Assembly (NCBI GenBank): GCA_964615335.1
Contig: CAZTMT010000011.1
Coordinates: forward strand, 1-64,000
Direction: 5' to 3'
From: HR10 sp964615335
GTDB taxonomy: Bacteria > Acidobacteriota > Blastocatellia > HR10
DNA: 64,000 bases
In this document: piece after piece, positions 18,438 to 28,020 of the stretch
How positions within the stretch are numbered: position 1 is the first letter of the stretch
Layout: every line of letters starts with the position of its first letter
Made by a program: the position numbers and the translations under genes
Notes under the pieces: model-generated
What the model saw: the letters and a program-made list of their open reading frames with translations, nothing else
Told to the model about the DNA's origin: nothing
Databases searched by the model: none

Positions 18438-19823
18438 ATGATGTTCCGGATCCTCGTCGTGGACGACGAAGAGAGCATAGGGATGTTTGTGCAACGGGCG
18501 CTCGCCTCTGAGGAGTATGATATCGAGGCCGTGGCTGACCCTTCTGAAGCTCTCCGCCGACTGCAGGATGGGATCTTCGATCTGGTGATCACCGATCTCA
18601 TGATGTCTCCGCTCTCGGGCATGGATCTGCTGCGCTTCATCAAGGAGAGAGTCCCCGAAACGGATGTCCTCATGATCACGGCCTATGGGACTATTGAGAC
18701 GGCCGTGGAGGCCATGAAGCTCGGCGCTTGCGACTACATCACCAAACCCTTCTCGATCGAAGAACTGCGCCTGCGCGTGGACCGCATCCTGGAGAAGAAG
18801 CGCCTCCAGCGCGAGAACCGATGGCTTCGCGAAGAGCTTTTCCAGCACTTCGGGATTGAGAATCTCATCGGCCAGAGTCCGCCCTTTCTCCAGATCCTGG
18901 AAAAAGTGCGGCGCGTCGCTCCGACTGACGCGACCGTGCTCCTGACGGGGGAGACCGGGACGGGTAAGGACGTGCTGGCGCGAGCGATCCATCGGTTGAG
19001 CCGGCGCGCCTCCCGACCCTTCATCTCGATCAATTGCGCCGCTTTGCCGGAACAGCTCCTGGAGAGCGAACTCTTCGGGCACGTCCGCGGCGCCTTCACC
19101 GGAGCCGTCGCGCATCGCAAGGGGTTGATCGAAGAGGCTTCAGGGGGAACGTTCTTTCTGGATGAGATCGGAACGATTCCCCCTTCGATCCAGGCCAAGC
19201 TCCTGCGCGTGCTCGAAGAGAAGACCATTCGCCGTCTCGGAGAGAACCGCGAGATCCCGGTGGATGTGCGGATCATCGCGGCGACCAATCGAGATCTGCA
19301 TGACGCCCTTCGGAAAGGGGAGTTTCGCGAAGACCTCTACTACCGGCTCAATGTCGTGACCATTCATCTTCCTCCGCTCCGCGCGCGACGCGAAGATATT
19401 CCCTTGCTGGCGCATCACTTTCTGCGCCAGTTCTGCCAGCGAGATCGAAAGGAGATCCTCGGCTTCAGCGAAGCAGCCCTGACCCTTCTCATGAGGTACA
19501 GTTTTCCCGGGAACATTCGCGAGCTGCGCCATATCGTCGAGCAAGCCGTCGCCCTCTCCTCGGGCCCCTGGATCACTCCCGCTGACCTCCCCTCGCACAT
19601 CCGAACATCTCCTGACGTCCTCGAGGAGAAGGAGATCGAACGAGCCCTTCAGCAGGTCGAGCGCGATCTGATCCTGCAAGCGCTCCGGCGTAACGAAGGT
19701 CATCTCGAACGCACAGCGCGTGATCTCGGCATGAGCCGTGTCACCCTCTGGCGCAAGATGAAAAAGTATGGACTGACGAAGCACTTCTCCCCCTCCTCCG
19801 AATCCAGGGACTCTTCGACCTGA
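18438..19823 (+). CDS. NtrC-family sigma-54-dependent response regulator (2)
   Basis: A 461-residue regulator: receiver domain (Asp53 in LVITDLMM), AAA+ domain with Walker A GETGTGKD and a canonical GAFTGA loop, and a C-terminal Fis-type helix-turn-helix (NEGHLERTARDLGMSRVTLWRK). GGAGGGAGA precedes the start; an alternative ATG is the next codon. No kinase is adjacent. Downstream lie a 14-base palindrome and a -24/-12 promoter before the M64 peptidase gene, so that gene is the likely target (inference). Confidence 0.93.
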   Translation: MMFRILVVDDEESIGMFVQRALASEEYDIEAVADPSEALRRLQDGIFDLVITDLMMSPLSGMDLLRFIKERVPETDVLMITAYGTIETAVEAMKLGACDYITKPFSIEELRLRVDRILEKKRLQRENRWLREELFQHFGIENLIGQSPPFLQILEKVRRVAPTDATVLLTGETGTGKDVLARAIHRLSRRASRPFISINCAALPEQLLESELFGHVRGAFTGAVAHRKGLIEEASGGTFFLDEIGTIPPSIQAKLLRVLEEKTIRRLGENREIPVDVRIIAATNRDLHDALRKGEFREDLYYRLNVVTIHLPPLRARREDIPLLAHHFLRQFCQRDRKEILGFSEAALTLLMRYSFPGNIRELRHIVEQAVALSSGPWITPADLPSHIRTSPDVLEEKEIERALQQVERDLILQALRRNEGHLERTARDLGMSRVTLWRKMKKYGLTKHFSPSSESRDSST

Positions 19824-19893
19824 AGCAACCCTGCGCCGACCTGTCTCCCCCCACGAGAGCGCCCACGTGAAGCCCCGGGCTCTGAAGCGAAGA

Positions 19894-19907
19894 TTTCACG
19901 CGTGAAA
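19894..19907. promoter_or_regulatory. Candidate upstream activator site
   Basis: TTTCACGCGTGAAA is a perfect 14-base palindrome, 157 bases upstream of the -24 element at 20064. GTGAA half-sites recur at about 19867 and 19922. Spacing and symmetry fit an enhancer for the Fis-type regulator encoded just upstream. Confidence 0.5.
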
Positions 19908-20063
19908 CACTCCGCGCCCCGGTGAAATATAGGGGGAGACGAAGCCGACCTCCCGTGGGATTCCCTCTCCGATCACTTCTCCTCAAGCAATGCCCTGAGG
20001 GCGAAGGATTTGATCCGTTCGCGCCGCTGACGTCCAGCCTTTCACCGGACTCTCCTTTTCCCC

Positions 20064-20078
20064 GGCACGCCGATTGCA
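20064..20078 (+). promoter_or_regulatory. Sigma-54 (-24/-12) promoter for the M64 peptidase gene
   Basis: GGCAC-GCCGA-TTGCA matches the consensus with GG (20064-20065) and GC (20076-20077) exactly ten bases apart. Transcription would begin near 20089, just ahead of the ribosome site GGAAGG and the ATG at 20106. Confidence 0.65.
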
Positions 20079-20105
20079 ACTCTTTCCTGGCCGAGGAAGG
20101 AAAAC

Positions 20106-21683
20106 ATGGGGGTCAAACAAGTCAGCGCGATCACCGTGAGCCTGGGTTGCCTCCTGGCGCCTCTGGGATTTCCTCAAGGCGCTCAGGTTCAGCGGGAACT
20201 CTCCGCCTCTCGGACGCAGCTTCTCTGGCTTCGCTATGATGGAGCACAATTTCAAATCCTTCAAAGCGAGATCCGCCAGGACTCATTCGCCGTGGCCATG
20301 ACGAAACCCCTCCCTGCTGGGTCCGGCCTCTTTCGCTTTACTCTCGAATCGGCAAAGGGAGAGATCCTCTACGCGGGGGAGTTCGAGGACCCCCGCCAGA
20401 TCCACGTGGACGGGGTGAGCGAAGACGGCCAGGTTCGCGGCGAGACGCTCCTTCTGCCGGAGACGATCTTTCCCCTTCGGGTCCCGTATTCCGAAGAGGC
20501 CCTTCGCCTGAATATCTCGGGAGAGGAGGGGCCAATCGCTTCGCTTTCTCTGGAGGATCCCATCCTCTCCCTTGAGGTGGCGAATGGGCTTCCCAATTAC
20601 ACGACGCAGACGATCTGGCGCACGGGGCCGTCGAGCAATCGCTTGGATATTGTCTTTTTGGGCGATGGGTATCGCGCGACGGAGATGGAGAAATTCGATC
20701 GGGACGTCCGCGCCTTCGCCGATTATCTGCTTCAAACCCCACCGTATGCGCCGTATCGCCAGGCCATCAACATTCACAAAGTCAACGTGATCTCTCGCGA
20801 TTCCGGCATTGATCGGCCCAGTCGTGGGATCTTCCGCGATACGGCTCTGGATATGACGTTTGACTTCCAGGGCGTGCCGGGTGCCATCTACGCTCCCGCC
20901 GAAAGTGAGTACAAAGTCTATCGCGCCGCAGCCCTTGTCCCCGAAGCCGATCTCATCGTCGTGTTGGTGAACGAACGGGACCTTGGCGGCTCCTCCGGCC
21001 CTCTGAAGAATATCTCCGTTGTCACGACGCATGCGCTGGGGCCGGAACTGCTCCTTCACGAACTGGGGCATTCTTTCGCTTTTCTGGCCGATGAGAGCGA
21101 TGGCCCTGCGGTTCCGCCTTTGCGCGAGCCGACAAAAGCCAATGTCACCGGGCAGCGCACTCGCGAAGGCCTCCGAGAGGTCGGGAAATGGGACTACTGG
21201 ATCGAGCCGGGGCAGCCGCTGCCGACTCCGGAGGGCTCAGCGGGCGTGGGGCTTTTCGAAGGAGCCCTGGGAGCCTCAAAAGGCGTCTATCGCCCGTCTC
21301 AAACCTGCAAGATGCGCGCGCTCGGACAGCCTTTCTGCCCCGTCTGCCTGGAGCAGCATGTTCGCCGCCTCTATTTCTACATCCGCCCGATTGACGCCGT
21401 CAGCCCTCAGCCCGCGGATCTTGCCTCCATGTCAGAGGCGGCGGGAGAGCCCCTCATTCTGCGCGTGGTCCCCTTGAGCCTTCCTCCAGAGACAGTACAG
21501 ATCGAATGGTTCGTGGACGGCCTCCCCGTAGGGCATCACGACACGAGTCTGTCTATCTCGACGACGTCTCTCCCTCCGGGACCGCATACGATCGCAGTCA
21601 TCGTCACCGATCGCACCCCACTTGTACGCTGGGATCCAACAGGCCGACTCTCTTCTCATGTGACCTGGAGGATCACACGCTGA
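20106..21683 (+). CDS. Secreted M64-family metallopeptidase
   Basis: A 525-residue protein with a probable signal peptide (MGVKQVSAITVSLGCLLAP). The zinc site HELGH lies at about 318-322 (LLLHELGHSFAFLADE), with the downstream acidic residue expected for M64 (IgA peptidase-like) enzymes. The region before it (NRLDIVFLGDGYRATEM) is the typical M64 N-terminal core. The last 90 residues look like a beta-sandwich. It is probably exported and degrades protein. Expression appears driven by the sigma-54 promoter at 20064. Confidence 0.85.
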   Translation: MGVKQVSAITVSLGCLLAPLGFPQGAQVQRELSASRTQLLWLRYDGAQFQILQSEIRQDSFAVAMTKPLPAGSGLFRFTLESAKGEILYAGEFEDPRQIHVDGVSEDGQVRGETLLLPETIFPLRVPYSEEALRLNISGEEGPIASLSLEDPILSLEVANGLPNYTTQTIWRTGPSSNRLDIVFLGDGYRATEMEKFDRDVRAFADYLLQTPPYAPYRQAINIHKVNVISRDSGIDRPSRGIFRDTALDMTFDFQGVPGAIYAPAESEYKVYRAAALVPEADLIVVLVNERDLGGSSGPLKNISVVTTHALGPELLLHELGHSFAFLADESDGPAVPPLREPTKANVTGQRTREGLREVGKWDYWIEPGQPLPTPEGSAGVGLFEGALGASKGVYRPSQTCKMRALGQPFCPVCLEQHVRRLYFYIRPIDAVSPQPADLASMSEAAGEPLILRVVPLSLPPETVQIEWFVDGLPVGHHDTSLSISTTSLPPGPHTIAVIVTDRTPLVRWDPTGRLSSHVTWRITR

Positions 21684-21704
21684 CCTGACAAGCCCCCATC
21701 CCCC

Positions 21705-21741
21705 GAGGGCGAGCGGAGGGAGGGCTCCCTCCCTCGCCCTC
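21705..21741. terminator. Bidirectional hairpin between convergent genes
   Basis: GAGGGCGA pairs with TCGCCCTC and, inside, GGGAGGG pairs with CCCTCCC, giving a long bulged stem between the M64 peptidase and the convergent small gene. Confidence 0.5.
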
Positions 21742-22054
21742 ACTCCCTCTGCGCGACCGAGACAGGAGCTGTCCGATTGTAATGCTCTAGCTCACAGGTG
21801 AGCAGCCGGACGAAAGGCGGGTGGGTGAGGCCAAAGTACTCCTTCACCCGAATCCAGAGATCGGCCATTGCGTAACAGTCTTCCAAGCGCTCGAAAAACT
21901 TCCGTCGATATAATCCTTCGGCCAGGACGCGCCGTCGGATCTCCGGAGGCCACTGAGACGCGTCCCCATCTAAAAAGGCGAGATCTTCAAGAATCACACC
22001 TATCTCCACGCGAGCTGAGATGCGCGTCAGCTCCTGCAGCCACTTCTCCCTCAT
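21740..22054 (-). CDS. Small hypothetical protein
   Basis: A 104-residue protein with no signal peptide and a mixed alpha-helical composition (WIRVKEYFGLTHPPFVRLLT). I do not recognise it. The ATG at 22054 was preferred over the GTG six bases upstream because GGAGG then has a five-base spacing. It has its own promoter-like sequence and stands alone between convergent and divergent neighbours. Confidence 0.6.
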   Translation of the reverse strand: MREKWLQELTRISARVEIGVILEDLAFLDGDASQWPPEIRRRVLAEGLYRRKFFERLEDCYAMADLWIRVKEYFGLTHPPFVRLLTCELEHYNRTAPVSVAQRE

Positions 22055-22071
22055 CGTCACCTCCCGCCATA

Positions 22072-22100
22072 GGTATACTGCATGGGGGGCGGCAGGACAA
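22072..22100 (-). promoter_or_regulatory. Sigma-70-type promoter for the small gene at 21740
   Basis: TTGTCC (22100-22095) and TATACC (22077-22072) are 17 bases apart on the minus strand. Confidence 0.5.
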
Positions 22101-22205
22101 TGAAACCCTCTATAACATCTCCTGAGCCCGTGCTAACGGATGCGAACACAGGGAAGGTTCTTTCGATTCTCACGACCTCGCGCACTCCCTTGACGGAAGG
22201 GGGAA

Positions 22206-22234
22206 TTGACGGAGCGGATGAGCTGGGCTAGATT
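22206..22234 (+). promoter_or_regulatory. Sigma-70-type promoter for pncB
   Basis: TTGACG and TAGATT are separated by 17 bases, about 30 bases before the pncB start. Confidence 0.55.
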
Positions 22235-22264
22235 TTCTGAGCATACTGTCGGTGAGGGGCTCAC

Positions 22265-23614
22265 ATGCGCGAACGGTCATATGCTCTGGCCACTGATCTT
22301 TACGAGTTGACGATGGCGGCGGCCTATTTCGAGAACGGGATGAATCACCCGGCCACGTTCGAAGTATTCGTCCGATGGATGCCCCCTCACCGGAGTTATC
22401 TGGTGGCCGCCGGACTCGCGCAAGTGATCGAATATCTGCTGGAGCTGCGCTTCTCGGCGCGCGATCTCGAATTCCTGCGCCGACTGCCCGTCTTCCGGCA
22501 TGTCTCGGACGCGTTCTTCGAATACCTGAGCGAGTTCCGATTCCGCGGCGACGTCTGGGCCATGCCCGAAGGGACGCTCTTTTTCCCGAACGAACCGATC
22601 CTGCGCATCACAGCGCCCATCATCGAGGCGCAGATCCTGGAGACCTACGTGCTCTCGTATCTTAACTTCGAGAGCGCGATCGCGAGCAAAGCGGCGCGCA
22701 TCGTGGACGCCGCTCAAGGGCGCGCCATCATCGAGTTCGGGGCGCGTCGCGCGCACGGAATGGAAGCCGCTCTCTACGCGGCGCGCGCCGCTTATATCGG
22801 AGGCTGCGTGGGGACCTCGAACGTGGAGGCCGGCTATCTCTTCGGCATCCCCATCTACGGGACAGCCGCTCACTCCTGGAACATGGCTTTCCCTGATGAG
22901 CTGGACGCCTTCCGCGCTTACGCGCGCGTCTTCCCGGAGACGACGATCCTCCTCATTGACACCTACGATACGCTGACGGGCGCGCGTAAAGCGACGCGCC
23001 TGGGCCCAGCCGTCCGCGGCGTGCGCCTGGATAGCGGAGACCTGGCGACGCTGAGCAAGCAGGTGCGCGCCATCCTGGATGAGGCGGGGATGACCGAGAC
23101 CCGAATCATCGCCAGCGGAGATCTGGACGAGTACAAGATCGCCGACCTGCTCGCTCAGGGAGCCCCGATCGACATCTTCGGCGTCGGGACGCAACTCTCG
23201 ACTTCCTACGATGCGCCGACCCTGGGAGGCGTCTACAAGCTCGTCGAGGAAGTGGTGGATGGTCGCGTCCTCTACAAGATCAAGCTGAGCGCGGAGAAAG
23301 AGACCTATCCCGGTCGCAAACAGGTGTGGCGGAAGACGGACGCCGAGGGGCGCTTCCTCGGCGACGTGATCACACTTTGTGACGAACCTCCTCCGCCCGG
23401 AGCCTTTCCCTTGCTCCAAGAGATCATGTGCGAAGGGCGCCTGGTCATCTCCCCGCCCACGCTGGAAGAGATTCGCGAACGCACCCTGCAGAACGTGCGC
23501 CGATTGCCCGAACCTTACCGCCGTTTGAACGGGGCTGCGGAATACCCCGTTCACCGGAGCGCGCGTTTGGAAGAACTGCGGCGGCAGGTGATCGCCGAAC
23601 TGTCGCACACCTGA
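22265..23614 (+). CDS. pncB: Nicotinate phosphoribosyltransferase
   Basis: A 449-residue enzyme making nicotinate mononucleotide from nicotinate and PRPP in NAD salvage. It shows the family start TDLYELTMAAAYFENGM, the core IEFGARRAHGMEAAL, and phosphate-binding VRLDSGDLATLSK and FGVGTQLST. Monocistronic with its own promoter. It is unrelated in layout to the pyridine-type genes at 27-29 kb. Confidence 0.93.
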   Translation: MRERSYALATDLYELTMAAAYFENGMNHPATFEVFVRWMPPHRSYLVAAGLAQVIEYLLELRFSARDLEFLRRLPVFRHVSDAFFEYLSEFRFRGDVWAMPEGTLFFPNEPILRITAPIIEAQILETYVLSYLNFESAIASKAARIVDAAQGRAIIEFGARRAHGMEAALYAARAAYIGGCVGTSNVEAGYLFGIPIYGTAAHSWNMAFPDELDAFRAYARVFPETTILLIDTYDTLTGARKATRLGPAVRGVRLDSGDLATLSKQVRAILDEAGMTETRIIASGDLDEYKIADLLAQGAPIDIFGVGTQLSTSYDAPTLGGVYKLVEEVVDGRVLYKIKLSAEKETYPGRKQVWRKTDAEGRFLGDVITLCDEPPPPGAFPLLQEIMCEGRLVISPPTLEEIRERTLQNVRRLPEPYRRLNGAAEYPVHRSARLEELRRQVIAELSHT

Positions 23615-23617
23615 GGC

Positions 23618-24631
23618 TCATGCGGACTCTTTCCCCAGCAGGGCGCGTACTTCCTCTGCGCTCATCTCCATGTACTGCCCCATGACGCGGAATTTCCGAT
23701 ACCGCCGGATCAGCAGGTCTTCGATCGGGAGATCTCGCACCTCGGCCAGGGCTTCCTGCAAGAACCGATCGAGAATTTCGGCCATCTGCGACGGGTTCAT
23801 ATGCGCGCCTCCGGCCGGCTCCGGGACGATGCGGTCAATCACTCCAAGCTGCAGCAGATCCGGCGCTGTGAGTTTCAGAGCTTCAGCCGCGCGATCCGCC
23901 TTGCTCGCATCCCTCCAGAGGATGGCGGCACATCCTTCGGGGGAGATCACCGAATAGATGGCATTCTCCAGCATGAGAATGACATCGCCCACAGCGATCG
24001 CGAGCGCCCCTCCCGATCCTCCCTCCCCGGTGATCGTCACGATGATCGGCACGCGCAGACGCGCCATCTCGCGAAGGTTATAGGCGATCGCCTCGGCCTG
24101 CCCCCGCTCTTCGGCATCTATGCCCGGATAGGCCCCGGGCGTGTCCACGAAGGAGAAGATGGGGCGACGGAATTTCTCGGCCAGCTTCATCGCGCGCAGG
24201 GCCTTGCGATAGCCTTCGGGTTTCGGCATCCCGAAGTTCCGAAGCTGCCGCTGCTTGAAATCGTGCCCCTTCTCATGCCCGACGACCAGGACCGGTTCTC
24301 CGTGAAATCGCGCCAGGCCGCAGACGATGGCCGGATCGTCGGCGAATCGCCGATCCCCATGAATCTCCACGAAGTCCTCGAAAATCTGAGCGACCAGATC
24401 GAGCGTATGAGGGCGATCGGGATGTCGGGCGAGCTTCACCCGGTCCATCGCCGTCAGCGGACGCATCACCTCCTGGCGCAAGCGCTCGACCTGCTGCCGG
24501 AGCGCCAGAAGCTCCTGCTTCTCGTCACGCGTCGTCGCCCGCTGCGACAGCTCCTCCAGTCGTTTCTCCAGCTCAGCCAGCTCCTGTCTCAACTGTTCTC
24601 TCTCTTCCATCACCTCTCCCACCGAGCGCAT
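23618..24631 (-). CDS. accA: Acetyl-CoA carboxylase carboxyltransferase subunit alpha
   Basis: A 337-residue subunit that, with AccD, transfers CO2 from carboxybiotin to acetyl-CoA in fatty acid synthesis. Motifs: IHGDRRFADDPAIVCGLARF, GHEKGHDFKQRQLRNFGMP, FVDTPGAYPGIDAEERGQ and ITGEGGSGGALAIAVGD. The N-terminal coiled coil (1-55) is typical. An internal ATG 21 bases downstream has GGGAG five bases away and may be the real start. It converges on pncB with a 3-base gap. Confidence 0.95.
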   Translation of the reverse strand: MRSVGEVMEEREQLRQELAELEKRLEELSQRATTRDEKQELLALRQQVERLRQEVMRPLTAMDRVKLARHPDRPHTLDLVAQIFEDFVEIHGDRRFADDPAIVCGLARFHGEPVLVVGHEKGHDFKQRQLRNFGMPKPEGYRKALRAMKLAEKFRRPIFSFVDTPGAYPGIDAEERGQAEAIAYNLREMARLRVPIIVTITGEGGSGGALAIAVGDVILMLENAIYSVISPEGCAAILWRDASKADRAAEALKLTAPDLLQLGVIDRIVPEPAGGAHMNPSQMAEILDRFLQEALAEVRDLPIEDLLIRRYRKFRVMGQYMEMSAEEVRALLGKESA

Positions 24632-24742
24632 AGAGTTCTCTTTCCGAGGATTCCCGAGCCCATGATCCTCTGTGACCGGCGCCGTGTATTTTACCGCAAG
24701 ATCGGCAAAATCACATACCGTGAGGGGGTTTTGAAATGACCT

Positions 24743-25774
24743 CTAGCACCGAATCTGCCGATCGCGAGCGAAGGCGCGAAAGAGGCGCTCCACCTCGCGT
24801 CCCCGCACGAGCTGGGCCGCCTTCTCAGCCCGTCGGGCGCGCCAGACCCCCGGCAGTTCCCCAATTGCCTCCACAAGCGCCGCTCCAAAGGCCCAATCCC
24901 ACCGCAGCGGGACTGTCAAAGCCAGCACCCCAACGATCGCGAGATGTTCGATGATCCAGCTCCACTCATCCAGGTTCTTCCAGTGCACGAGCAGTCGGTT
25001 CCGCTGACTCACCCTCCGAATGAACGCCGCTGAGAAGCGCGGCGCGATCGTCTGGCTCGCTTCGTGATAAACAAGAGCCCGTGGTTCATAACGGATCTGC
25101 CACCCTCGCCGCCAGGCCCTCAGGCTCAGATCCACATCTTCCCAGTAGAACGGGCTCAGCCGCTCGTCGAATCCTCCAAGCCGCCGCACCTTCTCGGCAT
25201 CGAAGGCCGAGAACCCTCCGCTGGCCAGAAGCGAGAGCCAGGGCCCCGAGCACTCCGGCGAACGTGCGCTCGGAGAGGACGAAGGCTCTTGTGGCACGAC
25301 ATCATAGTCCTTGTGGACTCTCCAGAAGCCCCGGCGAAAGCGTCCGAGCTTCCCCCCGCTGGCGAGCTGTCGCGTGCGCGGATCGAGCGCCCGACACGTC
25401 ACGGCGAAAACAGCCGGGTCGGAGAAATGCGGCACCAGATGAAAGAGGACATCCCGCTGCACGGCGACATCATTGTTGAGGAGAAAGACGACGGGGAACC
25501 GCGCTCGCCGAAATCCCGCATTCCCTGCCCGCGCGAATCCTTCCGGCCCCGATTTCACCACAACCTCGACCTCCCGAGAATAAGTCGCGCCGATCCACTC
25601 CGCCGTCCCATCCGTGCTTCCATCGTCCACGACCAGAATCTCCGCGCGCGCGCCCGTCTCTTCCTGATAGGCGCGAACCGCCTCCACGACCGAAGGCAAG
25701 AAACACTTCAGCAGATGGCGCCCATTCCAGGTCGGAATGACGATGCTCACATCTCCGAAGGGCCGCTCAGACAT
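24743..25774 (-). CDS. Family 2 glycosyltransferase
   Basis: A 343-residue GT-A fold enzyme: SIVIPTWNGRHLLKC, LVVDDGSTDGTAEW, the metal-site-like LLNNDVAVQ and a GGFDERLSPFYWEDVDLSLR segment typical of rhamnosyl- or similar transferases of surface polysaccharide synthesis. No membrane anchor is evident. It overlaps the phosphatase-like gene by eight bases, so the pair is probably co-translated. Sugar donor and acceptor unknown. Confidence 0.85.
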   Translation of the reverse strand: MSERPFGDVSIVIPTWNGRHLLKCFLPSVVEAVRAYQEETGARAEILVVDDGSTDGTAEWIGATYSREVEVVVKSGPEGFARAGNAGFRRARFPVVFLLNNDVAVQRDVLFHLVPHFSDPAVFAVTCRALDPRTRQLASGGKLGRFRRGFWRVHKDYDVVPQEPSSSPSARSPECSGPWLSLLASGGFSAFDAEKVRRLGGFDERLSPFYWEDVDLSLRAWRRGWQIRYEPRALVYHEASQTIAPRFSAAFIRRVSQRNRLLVHWKNLDEWSWIIEHLAIVGVLALTVPLRWDWAFGAALVEAIGELPGVWRARRAEKAAQLVRGREVERLFRAFARDRQIRC

Positions 25775-26117
25775 CTAAATCCGGCAACCACGATTGAAGT
25801 TTCCGCCGTAACAGGGCGATCAACTCCGGAGAATCCCGCTCGTAGACGTCAGGAATGTTCAGGACGATGATCTTCTCAGCGAGTCCTTCGACATCGGGGA
25901 ACAGCTCCAGAAGTTGCGTCCGATGACGGTCGTACCGTTCGTCCATGACGAAGATGAGATCGGCCCACTGGATCAGGTCCCGCGTCACCGGACGCGCAGC
26001 CAGCGGTGAAACGCCCGCCGAGCGAGCCTCATAGCGTTGACTCCGCGAGAACAAGGCCTCGGCCGTCGGCGAACGATTCTGATTCGCGGTGCAGATGAAC
26101 AGCAGTCGTCGCTTCAT
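25767..26117 (-). CDS. Low-molecular-weight tyrosine-phosphatase-like protein
   Basis: A 116-residue protein with a CX5R phosphatase loop near the N-terminus (LLFICTANQNRSPTAE) and an acidic C-terminal region (LNIPDVYERDSPELI), like the small predicted tyrosine phosphatases of COG4551. The start was taken at MKRRLL, as the catalytic loop normally follows within 15 residues. It is co-transcribed with the glycosyltransferase, suggesting control of polysaccharide synthesis (inference). The 325 bases upstream (26118-26442) show no gene. Confidence 0.7.
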   Translation of the reverse strand: MKRRLLFICTANQNRSPTAEALFSRSQRYEARSAGVSPLAARPVTRDLIQWADLIFVMDERYDRHRTQLLELFPDVEGLAEKIIVLNIPDVYERDSPELIALLRRKLQSWLPDLDV

Positions 26118-26442
26118 ACCGCATGGAGATCCGATTATACTCAAGCTTCCCCGTCGCACGCGAACCCGTTCCCGTTCCCTCACCCCATGACGTCGTCAAA
26201 CTCTTCACGATGCGGTCAGGCCACAGGACAGGTCATCATCTCCTGCCCATATTTCAGAGCGCGGCGGCAAGCGGCTCTGGCCGAAGGGATCCTCGGGATC
26301 GTTTCTCAGCCGATCCGCCAATCCACGTGGCACCACGTTTTGTGAAGTAGACCATCATGCCACGCATGGAAACGCACAATGCAAAGCTATCTTCCTGAGG
26401 CAGAGGAGGAAACGGGAGACAGGAAGGTCGTGGAGGAGATGA

Positions 26443-27037
26443 AGCAATGGGGTAGATTGCTGGTGCAGTCAGAGGGGATCGGGTAGAGGAGGGCGGGGAG
26501 GCAATGGCGGTCGGGGTGACTCAAGAGGTTCGGGAGGAGCGGGAGGTAACGGAGGCAATGGGGGAAACGGTGCCGATATCTGGGTGACTTATCCCCCCGG
26601 GTATGATTTTATCGAAGCTCACCACGGATGCCTCCGGCAGCACAGCAGGAGGAGGGGGACAAGGAGGCCTTGGAGGCTTTTGGGGACTGGGGGGATTGGG
26701 CGGAAAAGAGGGACGCGGTGGGGAAGGCTCCAACTGCCCGTCAAGCCGCGGAAACGATGACCAGGATGGAAGTCCGGGTGCGGCCAGCCGGGAGGGAAGC
26801 CACGGCCCTCCAGGAAGGCCCGGCACAAGTGGCAGTCCGGGTTCCGAGTATATCCCTGCGAGCGGTGGTGAGAGCGGATCTGGCGATCCGCAGGCGGAAC
26901 GAAACGGCCTCAGCGGACATCAAGACAGCACCACCCTGCAGAGCCAGGGCAGGGCCTTGGTCAGCAGGAGATGGAGGGCAGAAGAAGTGAGGAGGAAGAC
27001 TACCCGGCTGACGGCAGCCACGAACCGGGAGAGCTAA
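26443..27037 (+). pseudogene. Frameshifted glycine-rich, collagen-like remnant
   Basis: One frame from about 26443 reads GGRGGNGGRGDSRGSGGAGG, then GNGGNGADIWVTYPPGYDF. Near 26610-26615 the glycine pattern jumps by one base and continues as GGGGQGGLGGFWGLGGLGG, then Gly-X-Y-like GSPG/GPPGRPG to a stop at 27037. No start codon or ribosome site precedes the first part. A decayed surface or collagen-like gene is likely; simple GC-rich sequence is the alternative. Confidence 0.4.
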
Positions 27038-27077
27038 AAAGCGAGGGGCTGAAGAAACACGTGACCGCCGCAGCCGT

Positions 27078-27716
27078 CTATTTCACCGATGCCAGATAGT
27101 CCAATGCCTCAGCCAGAGAGATCACGTCCCCATACTTCCCTTCGATGTCCAAAAGGTTGGCCTGATGCGCCACTTCGGCCCGATCTCCCACGGCCTCGCG
27201 CACCACAAGGGGCCGAAACCCATACTGAATCGCATCCACCACGGATGCTCTCACGCACCCGCTTGTCGTACACCCCCCGATCAGCAGAGTATCCACCTGC
27301 TGATGCCCCAGCACAGAAGCTAAAGGCGTGCCGAAGAAGGCACTCGCGTAGGACTTCACAAGCACCAAATCCCCCGACTCCCGATCCAAACGCGAATCCA
27401 ACTCCCCCCAGGGAGAGCCTCTCCGTAAGATCTCCAGCGCCGGAATCTTCCGAATCCACAGCCCCGCTTCCTGAAAGGGATCCGCGTAGGCAATCGTCGT
27501 GAAAATCACCGGCCTCCCTTTTGACCTCGCTGCACGTATCACCTCATTAGCAGCCTCGATTTGAGCCGTCAAATCGGCCCCCAGAGGAGACGCGGGATCC
27601 GTGAACCCACGGCAAAAATCAATCATTAAAACGGCAGGTTTCTCCCCAAATCCCAATCGCCCTCCCAATCCCTTCTCCCGATAGCGCACCAACGTTTTGA
27701 AGAAGAACTCTCTCAT
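27078..27716 (-). CDS. Isochorismatase-fold amidohydrolase, NicF (maleamate amidase)-like
   Basis: A 212-residue cysteine hydrolase. The catalytic triad of the isochorismatase superfamily is at Asp33 (VLMIDFCRGFTD), Lys121 (LVKSYASAF) and Cys154 (GGCTTSGCVRAS), close to the spacing known for maleamate amidohydrolase NicF and N-carbamoylsarcosine amidase. The gene is divergent from the NicX-like operon, 604 bases away, which favours a role in N-heteroaromatic breakdown (inference). AGAGGG precedes the start. Other amides are possible substrates. Confidence 0.8.
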   Translation of the reverse strand: MREFFFKTLVRYREKGLGGRLGFGEKPAVLMIDFCRGFTDPASPLGADLTAQIEAANEVIRAARSKGRPVIFTTIAYADPFQEAGLWIRKIPALEILRRGSPWGELDSRLDRESGDLVLVKSYASAFFGTPLASVLGHQQVDTLLIGGCTTSGCVRASVVDAIQYGFRPLVVREAVGDRAEVAHQANLLDIEGKYGDVISLAEALDYLASVK

Positions 27717-28020
27717 ACTTCCCTCTCAGATGCTTTAACCCCTGAAAACCAAACCCCGAAATTCTGGCTTGGGGACGAAATCATTCACCTTCCCCCTCGC
27801 CGACCATACCTCTACTCGCCTCCAAGTAGCGCGGTCCTTTGCTACCTTTGTCAGCGACTTCTGATTATAAACCTGCCAGGCCGAAAACACCCATTATTCT
27901 GAGGCTCAGACTTAGGACGGCATCATAGACGATAGGCGAGAGGGTGGTCAAGGCTCTGTTGCTACCGACTCCATGCGAGTGAATATATTGGGGTTGGGTA
28001 GCGCCCACATTGCTCACCCT

